Source: 54-19 sp038210655
GTDB taxonomy: Bacteria > Chloroflexota > Chloroflexia > Chloroheliales > Chloroheliaceae
DNA: 64,000 nucleotides
Direction: 5' to 3'
Assembly (NCBI GenBank): GCA_038210655.1
Contig: JBBQWM010000007.1
Location: 94,410-158,409, forward strand
Shown here: in pieces, positions 26,711 to 34,503 of the stretch
How positions within the stretch are numbered: position 1 is the first letter of the stretch
Layout: every line of letters begins with the position of its first letter
Position numbers and translations under genes: made by a program
The notes under the pieces: generated by a model
The model's database searches: none
The model's input: only the letters and a program-made list of their open reading frames with translations
Told to the model about the DNA's origin: nothing

Positions 26711-27928
26711 ATGGTGCAACCGACGACCCGTTTACCGCGTCTGGAATACAACCCGGCGGATTGCGCCCGCCAATCTGAGGAACCGCGCAAGGCTGACGAA
26801 GAACGCAGCGAATTTGAGATTGACCGGGCCAGGATCATCCACAGTGCCGCTTTTCGGCGGCTACAAGGCAAGACCCAGGTCTTTGTGAGTGGGTCGGGCG
26901 ATTTCTTTCGCACCCGGTTGACCCATTCGCTCGAAGCGGCCCAGATCGGTAAAGGGTTGGCTTTGCGGTTGGGAGCCGACCCCGATCTGGTAGAAGGCTG
27001 TTGTCTGGCGCACGACCTGGGGCATCCTCCTTTCGGGCATACCGGCGAAGCGGCCCTGGCCCGTTGTATGAGCGAATACGGCGGTTTTGAAGGCAACGCC
27101 CAGAATATTCGCTTGTTGACCCGGCTTTCTACCAAGTTTATCGACCGGGAGGGTCTTAATCTGAGCCGGGCCACCCTGGATGGCACTTTGAAATACAAAC
27201 AGCCTTTTTCGACTGGCGAACGTAAATTTTATTACGATGAGGATAGTTCTCTGGTCGAATGGGCCAGCGAAGGCGGGTTGCCTCAATCGCGCTCCTTCGA
27301 ATGTCAGATTATGGATTGGGCCGACGAAATTGCCTACTCGGTTCACGATCTGGAAGATGGGATGAAGGCCGGGATGATTTCGAGTAGCCGCCTCAAAAAT
27401 AATCGGTCGGTCAAGGCTCAATTGGAAGATGAAAAGCTGGAATGGGTGCTGGCTCAGATTCAGTTTGTGGAAGATCAACCGGGCGAACGTACTCGCAAAG
27501 CGGCCCGCAAAGAGTTAACCTCCCGCCTGATCCACGATTTCTTGACCGCTGCCGAGCGCCAGACGCTCCCCGGCCCGGCTACCTCCGACCGCTATCGCTA
27601 CCGGTTGGTCATTGACCCCCTTCAAAAGGCTCGTTGCATTGTGCTCAAAGATATTATGTTTCGGCTGATTGTCGAGGATGCGCGGGTGGCGACGCTTGAA
27701 AACAAAGCTGAACGGATTATTGAAGGTTTGTTTGCGATCTTTTCCGACTTACGGCCCTCAACTGCCTTTTTGTTCCCCGAAGATTTCCGCGAGTTGTGGG
27801 AGGAGGCCGACGACCGAGGCAAGATTCGAATCGGTTGCGATTACATTGCCGGAATGACCGACGACTACGCCGAACGGTTTTACGCTCGGCTGTACTTGCC
27901 ACAGGCCGGTTCGATCTACAGCCTGTAG
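26711..27928 (+). CDS. Deoxynucleoside triphosphate triphosphohydrolase (dGTPase-like HD protein)
   Basis: 405 residues, the length of the shorter dGTPase-like group. HD-domain metal ligands are His72 (RTRLTHSLE), His101 and Asp102 (AHDLGHPPFGH), and a later Asp in IMDWADEIAYSVHD near 203. It would cleave dNTPs to deoxynucleoside and tripolyphosphate, controlling nucleotide pools or phage DNA synthesis. Cytoplasmic. No strong ribosome site before ATG 26711. It stands alone between two divergent or convergent neighbours. Confidence 0.92.
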   Translation: MVQPTTRLPRLEYNPADCARQSEEPRKADEERSEFEIDRARIIHSAAFRRLQGKTQVFVSGSGDFFRTRLTHSLEAAQIGKGLALRLGADPDLVEGCCLAHDLGHPPFGHTGEAALARCMSEYGGFEGNAQNIRLLTRLSTKFIDREGLNLSRATLDGTLKYKQPFSTGERKFYYDEDSSLVEWASEGGLPQSRSFECQIMDWADEIAYSVHDLEDGMKAGMISSSRLKNNRSVKAQLEDEKLEWVLAQIQFVEDQPGERTRKAARKELTSRLIHDFLTAAERQTLPGPATSDRYRYRLVIDPLQKARCIVLKDIMFRLIVEDARVATLENKAERIIEGLFAIFSDLRPSTAFLFPEDFRELWEEADDRGKIRIGCDYIAGMTDDYAERFYARLYLPQAGSIYSL

Positions 27929-27952
27929 AACCGCCATTTATTAGGGTAGGTT

Positions 27953-29833
27953 TTAGTTGGCCGGTTCAGCCCGCAAGTTTGGGTTGGGCGGAACAGTACC
28001 GGGTAACTGGTCAGCCCCGGTTGCTTCAAACTCCGGCGGGCTACCATCGGCGCTAAAGCCATCACCAGAGGTCAGGTCGGGAGCCTGGACTTTGAACTGG
28101 CTGGCAAGACGGCGTAATTCAAGGGCAATCTTGTCCAGGGCAGTTGCCAGCGAACTGCTCTGCTTGGCGGAAGTCGCGCCATCCTGGATCACAGTTGCAA
28201 GCTGACGCATCGAGGCCACTACTTGCTCGCTGGCGCTACGTTGCTGCTGGGTCGCCAGTGAAATAGCACTGGCTAACTGCACCGTCCGCTCGACCATCTG
28301 GATAATATTTTCGTTGGCATCCCCGGTCAGATGGGCCAGCGTTACCCCCCGTTCGGCCTCTTTCAAGCCTTGTTCGGTTGCCATTACGCTGGCATTGGTA
28401 GCAGCTTGAATTTCGCTCAAGACCGCCTGTACATCTTTGGTCGCCTGTCGGCTGCGCTCGGCCAGTTGCTTGACGCTGGCGGCGACTACCGCAAACCGCT
28501 TGCCGTTTTCCCCGGCGGCAGCACTCTCGATAGCGGCATTGAGGGCCAGCAAGTGGGTCTGATCGGCAATCGATGCCACCTGATCGATAATGTGACCGAC
28601 CCTCTGGGAGCGTTCGGACAGGGCCAGGATGCGGTCGGTGATATTGCTGACCTGATTTTTTAGCTTGTTGATCCCGACGATACTTTCTCGCACGGTTGAT
28701 TGTCCATCGCTGGCGCTGCTGAGGGCTTGCTCGGCGGCATTGGCGACCAGGGTAGCGGCATCGGCAATCTGGATCGCAGTATGGCTGAGTTCTTCGATAG
28801 TCACGGTCGCCTCAGCGACGGCCCCGGCTTGCTCCGCCGAGATCATAGCCGAATGGCTGCTGGCGGCAGCAATTTGGGCGGCGGCACTGCTGACCCGCAA
28901 GGCCTGACTTTGGACCTGCTCGACTACCCCACCCAATCGGTTGATACTTTGGTTGAAGGTTCCGGCCAATTCGCCAAATTGATCGCGGTTGCCGACTTCC
29001 AGGATCGTCACCAGATCGCCCCCGGCTAACCGCACCAACCGACGGCGAAACCGCTCGACCGGTCGTGTGACTGTTAGAGTCAGCACCAACCCAAAAGCCA
29101 GCGCCACAATAATCGCGACCAATCCGGCCCCGGCTAGAAAATATTGGGCCAGGTTCTTGGCATTGTTAGCGTCTTCGACCACTTTGCGGCTGGCAGCCTG
29201 GTTCTCGATTACCAATTGCTCCAGATTGGTGCGAAAAGCATCGATTTGAGTCAAGCTATTATTTAGTTCCGGCTCAAGGGCTTTCCAGCGATTTGTAAAG
29301 CTGTCAGATTGGAGGTTATTGGTATTGTTTATAATTGCATCCAGTTGCTCAAGTATATTCTTTACCCTAACATCGATAGTCTCGAAGAACTGACCTGAGG
29401 TGTTCTTTGCCATGCTCCCGCTCATAAAGGCTCGACCATATTCGGCAATCTTGAGGCGTGAGGCCTCGATGACAGTACGCGCTCGGACAAAATAAAACTG
29501 GTAAGATCGAATGTTATTGCGGGATTGTTCTGCTGAAACCGGGCTACCTAGCCCGGTGGGACTGCCCGTCGCCACATAATTTACGGCAAGCCGGGCATTT
29601 TCCAGCGTCGTTTTCAAGTCGGTCACAGCCGTTACCAATTGGATGCTTTGTCGGACTTCCTCCTGGGCATTAGCCACCTGGTTGATCTTCTGCCCCAACT
29701 CCCGGATTACTACGACGCTCAGGACAGTCAGGAGCGCCAGAAAAAGGGCAATCACCAAAAAGCCGCCCATCAACTTGGTGCGGATGCTCCACTGACTGTT
29801 TTGTAACCATCCAACTAACGAATAACGCCTCAC
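27953..29833 (-). CDS. Methyl-accepting chemotaxis-like receptor, divergent signalling tip
   Basis: 626 residues. Membrane helices at about 20-44 and 232-255 enclose an external helical region of about 185 residues (four-helix-bundle type). A HAMP domain follows at 255-310, then a long MCP coiled coil at about 330-590. At the hairpin tip the usual QTNLLALNAAIEAARAGE reads QTHLLALNAAIESAAAGE: the Asn and the Arg involved in trimer and kinase contacts are His and Ala here. No che genes are nearby. It may feed a non-chemotaxis pathway. The C-terminus is Pro/Gly-rich without a CheR-docking pentapeptide. Confidence 0.9.
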   Translation of the reverse strand: MRRYSLVGWLQNSQWSIRTKLMGGFLVIALFLALLTVLSVVVIRELGQKINQVANAQEEVRQSIQLVTAVTDLKTTLENARLAVNYVATGSPTGLGSPVSAEQSRNNIRSYQFYFVRARTVIEASRLKIAEYGRAFMSGSMAKNTSGQFFETIDVRVKNILEQLDAIINNTNNLQSDSFTNRWKALEPELNNSLTQIDAFRTNLEQLVIENQAASRKVVEDANNAKNLAQYFLAGAGLVAIIVALAFGLVLTLTVTRPVERFRRRLVRLAGGDLVTILEVGNRDQFGELAGTFNQSINRLGGVVEQVQSQALRVSSAAAQIAAASSHSAMISAEQAGAVAEATVTIEELSHTAIQIADAATLVANAAEQALSSASDGQSTVRESIVGINKLKNQVSNITDRILALSERSQRVGHIIDQVASIADQTHLLALNAAIESAAAGENGKRFAVVAASVKQLAERSRQATKDVQAVLSEIQAATNASVMATEQGLKEAERGVTLAHLTGDANENIIQMVERTVQLASAISLATQQQRSASEQVVASMRQLATVIQDGATSAKQSSSLATALDKIALELRRLASQFKVQAPDLTSGDGFSADGSPPEFEATGADQLPGTVPPNPNLRAEPAN

Positions 29834-30045
29834 AATGCTTCCAGCCTTTCAACAATTGCTTGTCTGAACTTAATAAAACTATTATCACCACGTTACCACG
29901 ATGAGGGTAGGTATTGCCTGACTTTACAAGGCGTATTATGTACCTTATATTATCACAAAAGCGGCCTGTTGACAGCCTTTATTATCCGACAATTCGCTCA
30001 GGTTTTTGAACCCAGGCTATCACATGTAAAGGATGATCGAGAGAA

Positions 30046-30774
30046 GTGATGTTGATAAATAATTTAATTAGCCCCGCCAGGCCAGTCGTGCGCCCAGATT
30101 GTTTTCTGGTCAATGAGATTTTTTATTCTGTTCAGGGTGAAGGCGCTTCGATTGGGCGACCGGCTATTTTTGTGCGGCTCCAACTGTGCAACTTGACCTG
30201 CGAATGGTGCGACACCCGCTATACCTGGGATCGTCAGCACCCCGATTTTGATAAATACGAAGCCCTACGTCCGGCGGAGCTATTGGCCCGCCTGCATGAC
30301 TATCCTTGCCACCGCCTGATTATCACTGGCGGCGAACCCCTCTTACATACTACCGCGATTGACAGCCTTCTGGGGATGCTCGGCCCGGAGTGGGCGGTCG
30401 AGATTGAGACCAATGGCACACTGCCGGGTAGCCCACTGATCCGCGAGCGTTGTCAGCTAAATATTTCGCCCAAGTTGCCTTCGGCCCACAACCGCGCCCG
30501 TACAATCAAATCGGCGGTGTTGGCTCAACTGCTTGCCAGCCACGACCCCTACTTCAAATTCGTGGTTGCCGACCAGCCCGATTTTGACGCAATGGTCACT
30601 GTTATTGAGCAATGTCGCCTTCCGGCAGACCGCATCATCGTCATGCCCGAAGGCCAGGACAGCCAGACTCTCGCCGAACACGCCCTGCTGGTCGTGGAGC
30701 AGGTCAAAGAGCGTGGCTATCGGTTGCTTCCCCGCCTCCACGTCCTTCTCTATGGCAATAGGCGGGGAATTTAG
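30046..30774 (+). CDS. queE: 7-carboxy-7-deazaguanine synthase
   Basis: 242 residues. Radical-SAM cluster Cys48, Cys52 and Cys55 (CNLTCEWCD), preceded by EIFYSVQGEGASIGRPAIFV, and ITGGEPLLH near 103, are diagnostic of QueE. It contracts 6-carboxytetrahydropterin to 7-carboxy-7-deazaguanine in queuosine precursor synthesis. Start is GTG 30046 or ATG 30049. The queC gene follows 194 bp downstream, but queD and queF are not in the window. Confidence 0.95.
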   Translation: MMLINNLISPARPVVRPDCFLVNEIFYSVQGEGASIGRPAIFVRLQLCNLTCEWCDTRYTWDRQHPDFDKYEALRPAELLARLHDYPCHRLIITGGEPLLHTTAIDSLLGMLGPEWAVEIETNGTLPGSPLIRERCQLNISPKLPSAHNRARTIKSAVLAQLLASHDPYFKFVVADQPDFDAMVTVIEQCRLPADRIIVMPEGQDSQTLAEHALLVVEQVKERGYRLLPRLHVLLYGNRRGI

Positions 30775-30825
30775 GGGAAGGATGAGGGCGGATCCATATC
30801 TAACAGAAATACCCTGATCCTCTAT

Positions 30826-30926
30826 GTGAGATGGCTCCGCCAATGGATATTCCCTTTCATCCTTCATCCCTTGTACGCCATTGCTCTGTCAATGGATGTC
30901 TTTGTGAGAGATTGCTCTGCCAAATG
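30826..30926. repeat. Short direct repeat family (TTGCTCTGYCAAT), three units
   Basis: Units at about 30826-30850, 30872-30903 and 30904-30926 share GTGAGA/CCATTGCTCTGYCAATGGATGT. Two related units lie at 60103-60159, upstream of the SpoIIE gene. Confidence 0.55.
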
Positions 30927-30968
30927 CTAAAAACTCTCGAATAGGCTTTAAGAAAGCAAGGTGTATAA

Positions 30969-31685
30969 ATGTCAGAAATTAGCGTAAATACTCAAGATGA
31001 CTCAACCCTCAACCCTCAACCCTCATCCCTTAAAAAGGCACTCATCTGTCTGTCAGGAGGAATGGACTCGACTACGCTGTTATATGAGGCGATGGCGCAG
31101 GGTTATCAGCTTTATGCGATCAGCTTCGATTATAACCAGCGCCACCGGGTCGAACTGGAATGTGCCGCTAATATCGCCGGGAGGTTGGGTCTTTCTGACA
31201 AAATTCTAAAAATCGACCTGGGACAGATCGGCGGTAGTGTCCTGACTGATCTCAAGCGTGATGTACCGGCCCAGGCTGAGGGCCAGCAGCATACAACGGT
31301 TGTGCCACTCCGCAATACGCTTTTCTGCACCCTGGCAGCCAGTTATGGCGAAGTGATCGGCGTGGACGAAATCTTTTATGGCCCGGTCAAAGAGGATTTT
31401 CTGGCTTACCGGGATTGTCGTCGTCCTTTCTTCGATAGCCTCGAACAGACTTTGAGCCTCGGATCGAGTGCGGAACGCTCGGTTGTAATTCACACTCCCT
31501 TTGTCGATTTGTACAAGGCCGAAGTCTTAAAGCGCGGTTTTGAGCTAGGGGTTCCTTACGAACTGACCCACACCTGTTACAAAGGGTTGCGCCCGCCCTG
31601 TGGCGAATGCGATGCTTGCCGCGAGCGGTCAGCAGCTTTTGCTCAGGTCGGTCAGACTGACCCGCTCATGAGCCTGGTTTTTTGA
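30969..31685 (+). CDS. queC: 7-cyano-7-deazaguanine synthase
   Basis: 238 residues. The PP-loop SGGMDS at 29-34 binds ATP, and the C-terminal CYKGLRPPCGECDACRER holds four Cys that bind zinc, as in all QueC proteins. It converts 7-carboxy-7-deazaguanine to preQ0 using ATP and ammonia. Residues 12-21 (STLNPQPSSL) are encoded by CTCAACC/CTCATCC heptamer repeats at 31001-31030, so the first 20 residues are probably a repeat-derived extension. AAGG lies upstream of ATG 30969. It forms a queuosine pair with queE. Confidence 0.95.
   Translation: MSEISVNTQDDSTLNPQPSSLKKALICLSGGMDSTTLLYEAMAQGYQLYAISFDYNQRHRVELECAANIAGRLGLSDKILKIDLGQIGGSVLTDLKRDVPAQAEGQQHTTVVPLRNTLFCTLAASYGEVIGVDEIFYGPVKEDFLAYRDCRRPFFDSLEQTLSLGSSAERSVVIHTPFVDLYKAEVLKRGFELGVPYELTHTCYKGLRPPCGECDACRERSAAFAQVGQTDPLMSLVF
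31001..31030. repeat. Heptanucleotide array CTCAACC x3 + CTCATCC, inside queC
   Basis: Four consecutive heptamers translated in frame as residues 12-21 of QueC. Confidence 0.75.
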
Positions 31686-31805
31686 TCGGGTCGGAGTAGC
31701 CGAGATTCTTCGTGGCCTCACCCCCTCTGGGGGCTGTGGCTCAGAATGACAGGTTTAGACCGGCTCTGTAACAGAAAGCAAAGCAATTGAGCTAGATAAT
31801 TATTT

Positions 31806-31877
31806 GTAGGAGCGAGCTTCTGCTCGCGATTGAAAACCTAGCTGCCCTTTCAATCGCGAGCAGAAGCTCGTTCCTAC
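31806..31877. repeat. REP-like inverted pair, family GTAGGAGCGAGC, copy 1
   Basis: Left arm GTAGGAGCGAGCTTCTGCTC then GCGATTGAA; right arm the complement ending TTCCTAC. Each arm is a hairpin (GCGAGC, TTCT, GCTCGC). It sits between convergent queC and the amidase gene. Confidence 0.75.
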
Positions 31878-31905
31878 AGGGGGTCAAGATCGCTGCATCC
31901 GGCTT

Positions 31906-33210
31906 TTAGTTTTCTGCCAATATATCCGCAATGGGAGCGGCCCAGACCAGCAGTTGTTCGTCCTGGTTCCAGCCAGCCGAGATTTGCAGACCGAGTGGTA
32001 GGCCGTTGGCGGCGTATCCGGCGGGAAGGCTGATAGTCGGGAGGCCCGCGTGCGTCCAGGGTAAATTCATGACCGGGCTGCCAGTCACTTCGAGACCTTG
32101 CGGGGCCGGGCCGGGTGCTGCCGGGCTGACCCATAGGTCAATCCCGTTTTGCTGTCTCAAATTTTCTAGCGCGGTTCGTAAAGCGATTAGGCTGGCTCGT
32201 CCTGCTTCCAACTGCTCGACACTAACCGCCTGACCTTCGCGGATCAGTTTGGCGGTGCGTGGTCGATAGAGCGGTTCGTAGCGGGCGAACCACTCGGCGT
32301 GAACCTGGGCCAGTTCCGCTGCGACGAGGTGTTGGTGGCGATTGGTGATCTCAGCAATATCACTCAAGGCCGGTACTCGCCGTACTTCGTAGCCTGCGGC
32401 CTGAAGCGTCGCAAGTTGGCTTTCAAAGGCGGTCAATCCTTCCGGGCTGGCCTGGGCTAGATAAGGGCCGTCCGGCACGCCCAGTACCGGCATTGTCGTG
32501 TCGAGAGAGTTGGAGGGTTGCCAGTTGTCGCACAAGATCGAGGCTGCCAGTTCCATTCCGCTCACATCCTGGGTGAACATTCCGACCTGATCGACCGAGG
32601 GAGAGAAAGCGATCAAGCCCTCGGTCGGGATACGCCCGAAGCCTGGCTTGAAGCCGACCACCCCGCAAAAGGCGGCAGGACGTATCACAGAGCCAATTGT
32701 CTGGGTTCCCAGTCCCAGCGAACAAAACCCCGCCGCGACCGCCGCCGCCGAACCACTGCTCGACCCGCCCGGTGTATGCTCTGGATTATGTGGGTTGCGG
32801 GTCGGCCCTGGCTCAAAGTAGGCAAATTCGGTCGAAACCGTTTTGCCCAATATGATAGCGCCCGCCGTTCGTAAGCGTTTGACACTTTCCGCTTCTGGTC
32901 CGGCGAATAGTTCAGGCGGCAACTGCGACCCGGCCCTGGTCTCGAACCCCTCCACCCGAAAAATATCCTTGACCCCTACCACAATCCCATAAAGTGGTGG
33001 GCGCTGATTGTTATCGGGAAAGCGTTCTCGGAGCGCGGCGGCTTCTTGCAAAAGGTATTGGCGGCGTTCGGGATGCGGCAAGAGGGCCAGTAGCTTTGGC
33101 TCGGTGGTCTCTATCAGGGTGTAGGTTGCTTCGACATGGGTTGCCAGGGCTTGCTCCACCCGTCGCATACGGGCCGCCAACGCCGCTAGTGGAGCAGGGC
33201 AAATTAGCAT
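31906..33210 (-). CDS. Amidase-signature family hydrolase
   Basis: 434 residues. The Ser-cisSer-Lys triad can be placed at Lys81 (GVKDIFRV), a Ser in the GGSSSGSAAAVA block near 149-160, and nucleophile Ser174 (TIGSVIRPA). The usual TDTGGS before the nucleophile is altered to TQTIGS. It hydrolyses an amide, but the substrate is unknown (GatA, AtzF and aryl-amidase branches all share this fold). No gatB or gatC neighbour, so it is probably not the tRNA amidotransferase. Start ATG 33210 behind GGAG. Confidence 0.88.
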   Translation of the reverse strand: MLICPAPLAALAARMRRVEQALATHVEATYTLIETTEPKLLALLPHPERRQYLLQEAAALRERFPDNNQRPPLYGIVVGVKDIFRVEGFETRAGSQLPPELFAGPEAESVKRLRTAGAIILGKTVSTEFAYFEPGPTRNPHNPEHTPGGSSSGSAAAVAAGFCSLGLGTQTIGSVIRPAAFCGVVGFKPGFGRIPTEGLIAFSPSVDQVGMFTQDVSGMELAASILCDNWQPSNSLDTTMPVLGVPDGPYLAQASPEGLTAFESQLATLQAAGYEVRRVPALSDIAEITNRHQHLVAAELAQVHAEWFARYEPLYRPRTAKLIREGQAVSVEQLEAGRASLIALRTALENLRQQNGIDLWVSPAAPGPAPQGLEVTGSPVMNLPWTHAGLPTISLPAGYAANGLPLGLQISAGWNQDEQLLVWAAPIADILAEN

Positions 33211-33343
33211 CGGTTTACTCCTTCTCGAAAAATTGCTACCTACAAAAAATAAGTTGTGAAACGTATCGGTAAATATGACACAGACAAATTGTTACCTTAC
33301 TGTGGACTGTGGCCCGGAATTAAAGACCTGACCTACTATCCGC

Positions 33344-33736
33344 TTACTCTACAGTACGGCTGTTGCGCTGGTAGGGATCGGTATCAATTCCCCAGCCAAC
33401 AATACGCCGGGGAGTAATCCGAATCAACTCCCCACTACCCAGTCCTTCGCCGCCGGTGGGTAGTGCCTCGCCAGTACCCCGGATTTCGACACCTCTAGGT
33501 TGCCAGGGTGGTAAGACATCATCTATTACAAAGGCCACCTTGTGGTTAAGACTGACATCTTTAAATTTTTTGCTTTCCCCCATATTGTGACCGCCAATAT
33601 CAATTGTATCCAACTGGGGGTTGTAACGGAACGACACCGGCACTACGTGCGGTTCCCCGCTCTCACTCACCACCGCCAGCCGCCCCAATCGCTGGTTAGT
33701 AATATACTCGATTTCTTTTGGCGTAAAATTGCTCAT
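33344..33736 (-). CDS. Pyridoxamine 5'-phosphate oxidase-family protein, PPOX/F420-type
   Basis: 130 residues. Split beta-barrel flavin-binding fold: GRLAVVSESGEPHVVPVSFRY, IDIGGHNMGESKKFKDV and VAFVIDDVLPPWQPRGVEIRG match the PPOX-class group that binds F420 or FMN. It could be a flavin/F420 reductase; the cofactor is inferred. F420-linked genes are consistent with Chloroflexota. AGGA precedes the ATG. Monocistronic. Confidence 0.82.
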   Translation of the reverse strand: MSNFTPKEIEYITNQRLGRLAVVSESGEPHVVPVSFRYNPQLDTIDIGGHNMGESKKFKDVSLNHKVAFVIDDVLPPWQPRGVEIRGTGEALPTGGEGLGSGELIRITPRRIVGWGIDTDPYQRNSRTVE

Positions 33737-33969
33737 CCTAGATTATCTTCCTTTCGTGGTCTAAGGCCCTTCTCTGCAATCACAATTTCCGATTTCCGCC
33801 CTTATCCAGTAGATCGCTAGACTGGGCGGTTTTGTAAGTGCTGACGGGCAATTTTTGCTCGCCTGGGCCAGGTGAGTGTATTATACAATAAAGGCAAGCA
33901 ACTTTTAAAAGCACTTCTCCATCATACGCAAAAGTTAAAAGTGATGGGAGGAAGACGATCCACAGATGG

Positions 33970-34344
33970 TTACATTTGCTCGACGGCCCGGTCGAAAACT
34001 GCCAGTACTGGGCCGACGTATTGGATCGGTAGGTCGGTTTGAAGTCGGAAACGCCAGTGTCGAAGATGCTTTCGGACAGTTTCCAGGTTGAAGTTGCGGG
34101 CGGTGGCTACCACCACCAGCCATTTTAGTTGCCGACCCAACGCGCCGGGGTAATCGAGCAGAATTGAGCCAAGCAATAGGTCGCGTAGCCGTATTACCTC
34201 TTGGTCAACCAGACCTACCAGCCCATCACCGAACCGCTCAACCAGATCGGGGTCGGATTGAAAAATTAGCAACACTTCCTGGGTCAAGGAAGGAGTCATT
34301 TCTTCTAACCTGACCATTATTTCATTATATGCTGCTTGTTCCAT
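33970..34344 (-). CDS. Hypothetical all-helical protein
   Basis: 124 residues from ATG 34344, which has AGGG 8 nt upstream (a GTG two codons earlier is also open). Predicted entirely helical, with a basic segment VRKHLRHWRFRLQ near residue 85. No membrane helix, Cys pair or catalytic motif. It faintly recalls the globin-like N-terminal domains of RsbR-type regulators, with low certainty. It lies alone between a PPOX gene and the siroheme operon, on the same strand. Confidence 0.55.
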   Translation of the reverse strand: MEQAAYNEIMVRLEEMTPSLTQEVLLIFQSDPDLVERFGDGLVGLVDQEVIRLRDLLLGSILLDYPGALGRQLKWLVVVATARNFNLETVRKHLRHWRFRLQTDLPIQYVGPVLAVFDRAVEQM

Positions 34345-34503
34345 AACCACGCCCTGCTTATTTTTACTTTACCCATAGCTTATTAAAAGATGACAGCATT
34401 ATAAAGCCTTGCCTAGCCTTTCACAAATTTGAGCGCAAGGGGGTGAGGATAAATCGGATAGAAACGAACTAATCTATCTGTCAGAAGTATGTACTTCTTG
34501 GGT

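Noticed and set aside
29834..30045. preQ1 riboswitch upstream of queE
   Set aside because: I looked for the compact hairpin and A-rich tail of preQ1-I and did not find a convincing match.
31696..31752. Sequence GAGATTCTTCG...CTCAGAATGACAGG after queC
   Set aside because: It looks like a dispersed intergenic repeat I have the impression of seeing elsewhere, but only one copy is in this window, so I cannot support a family.
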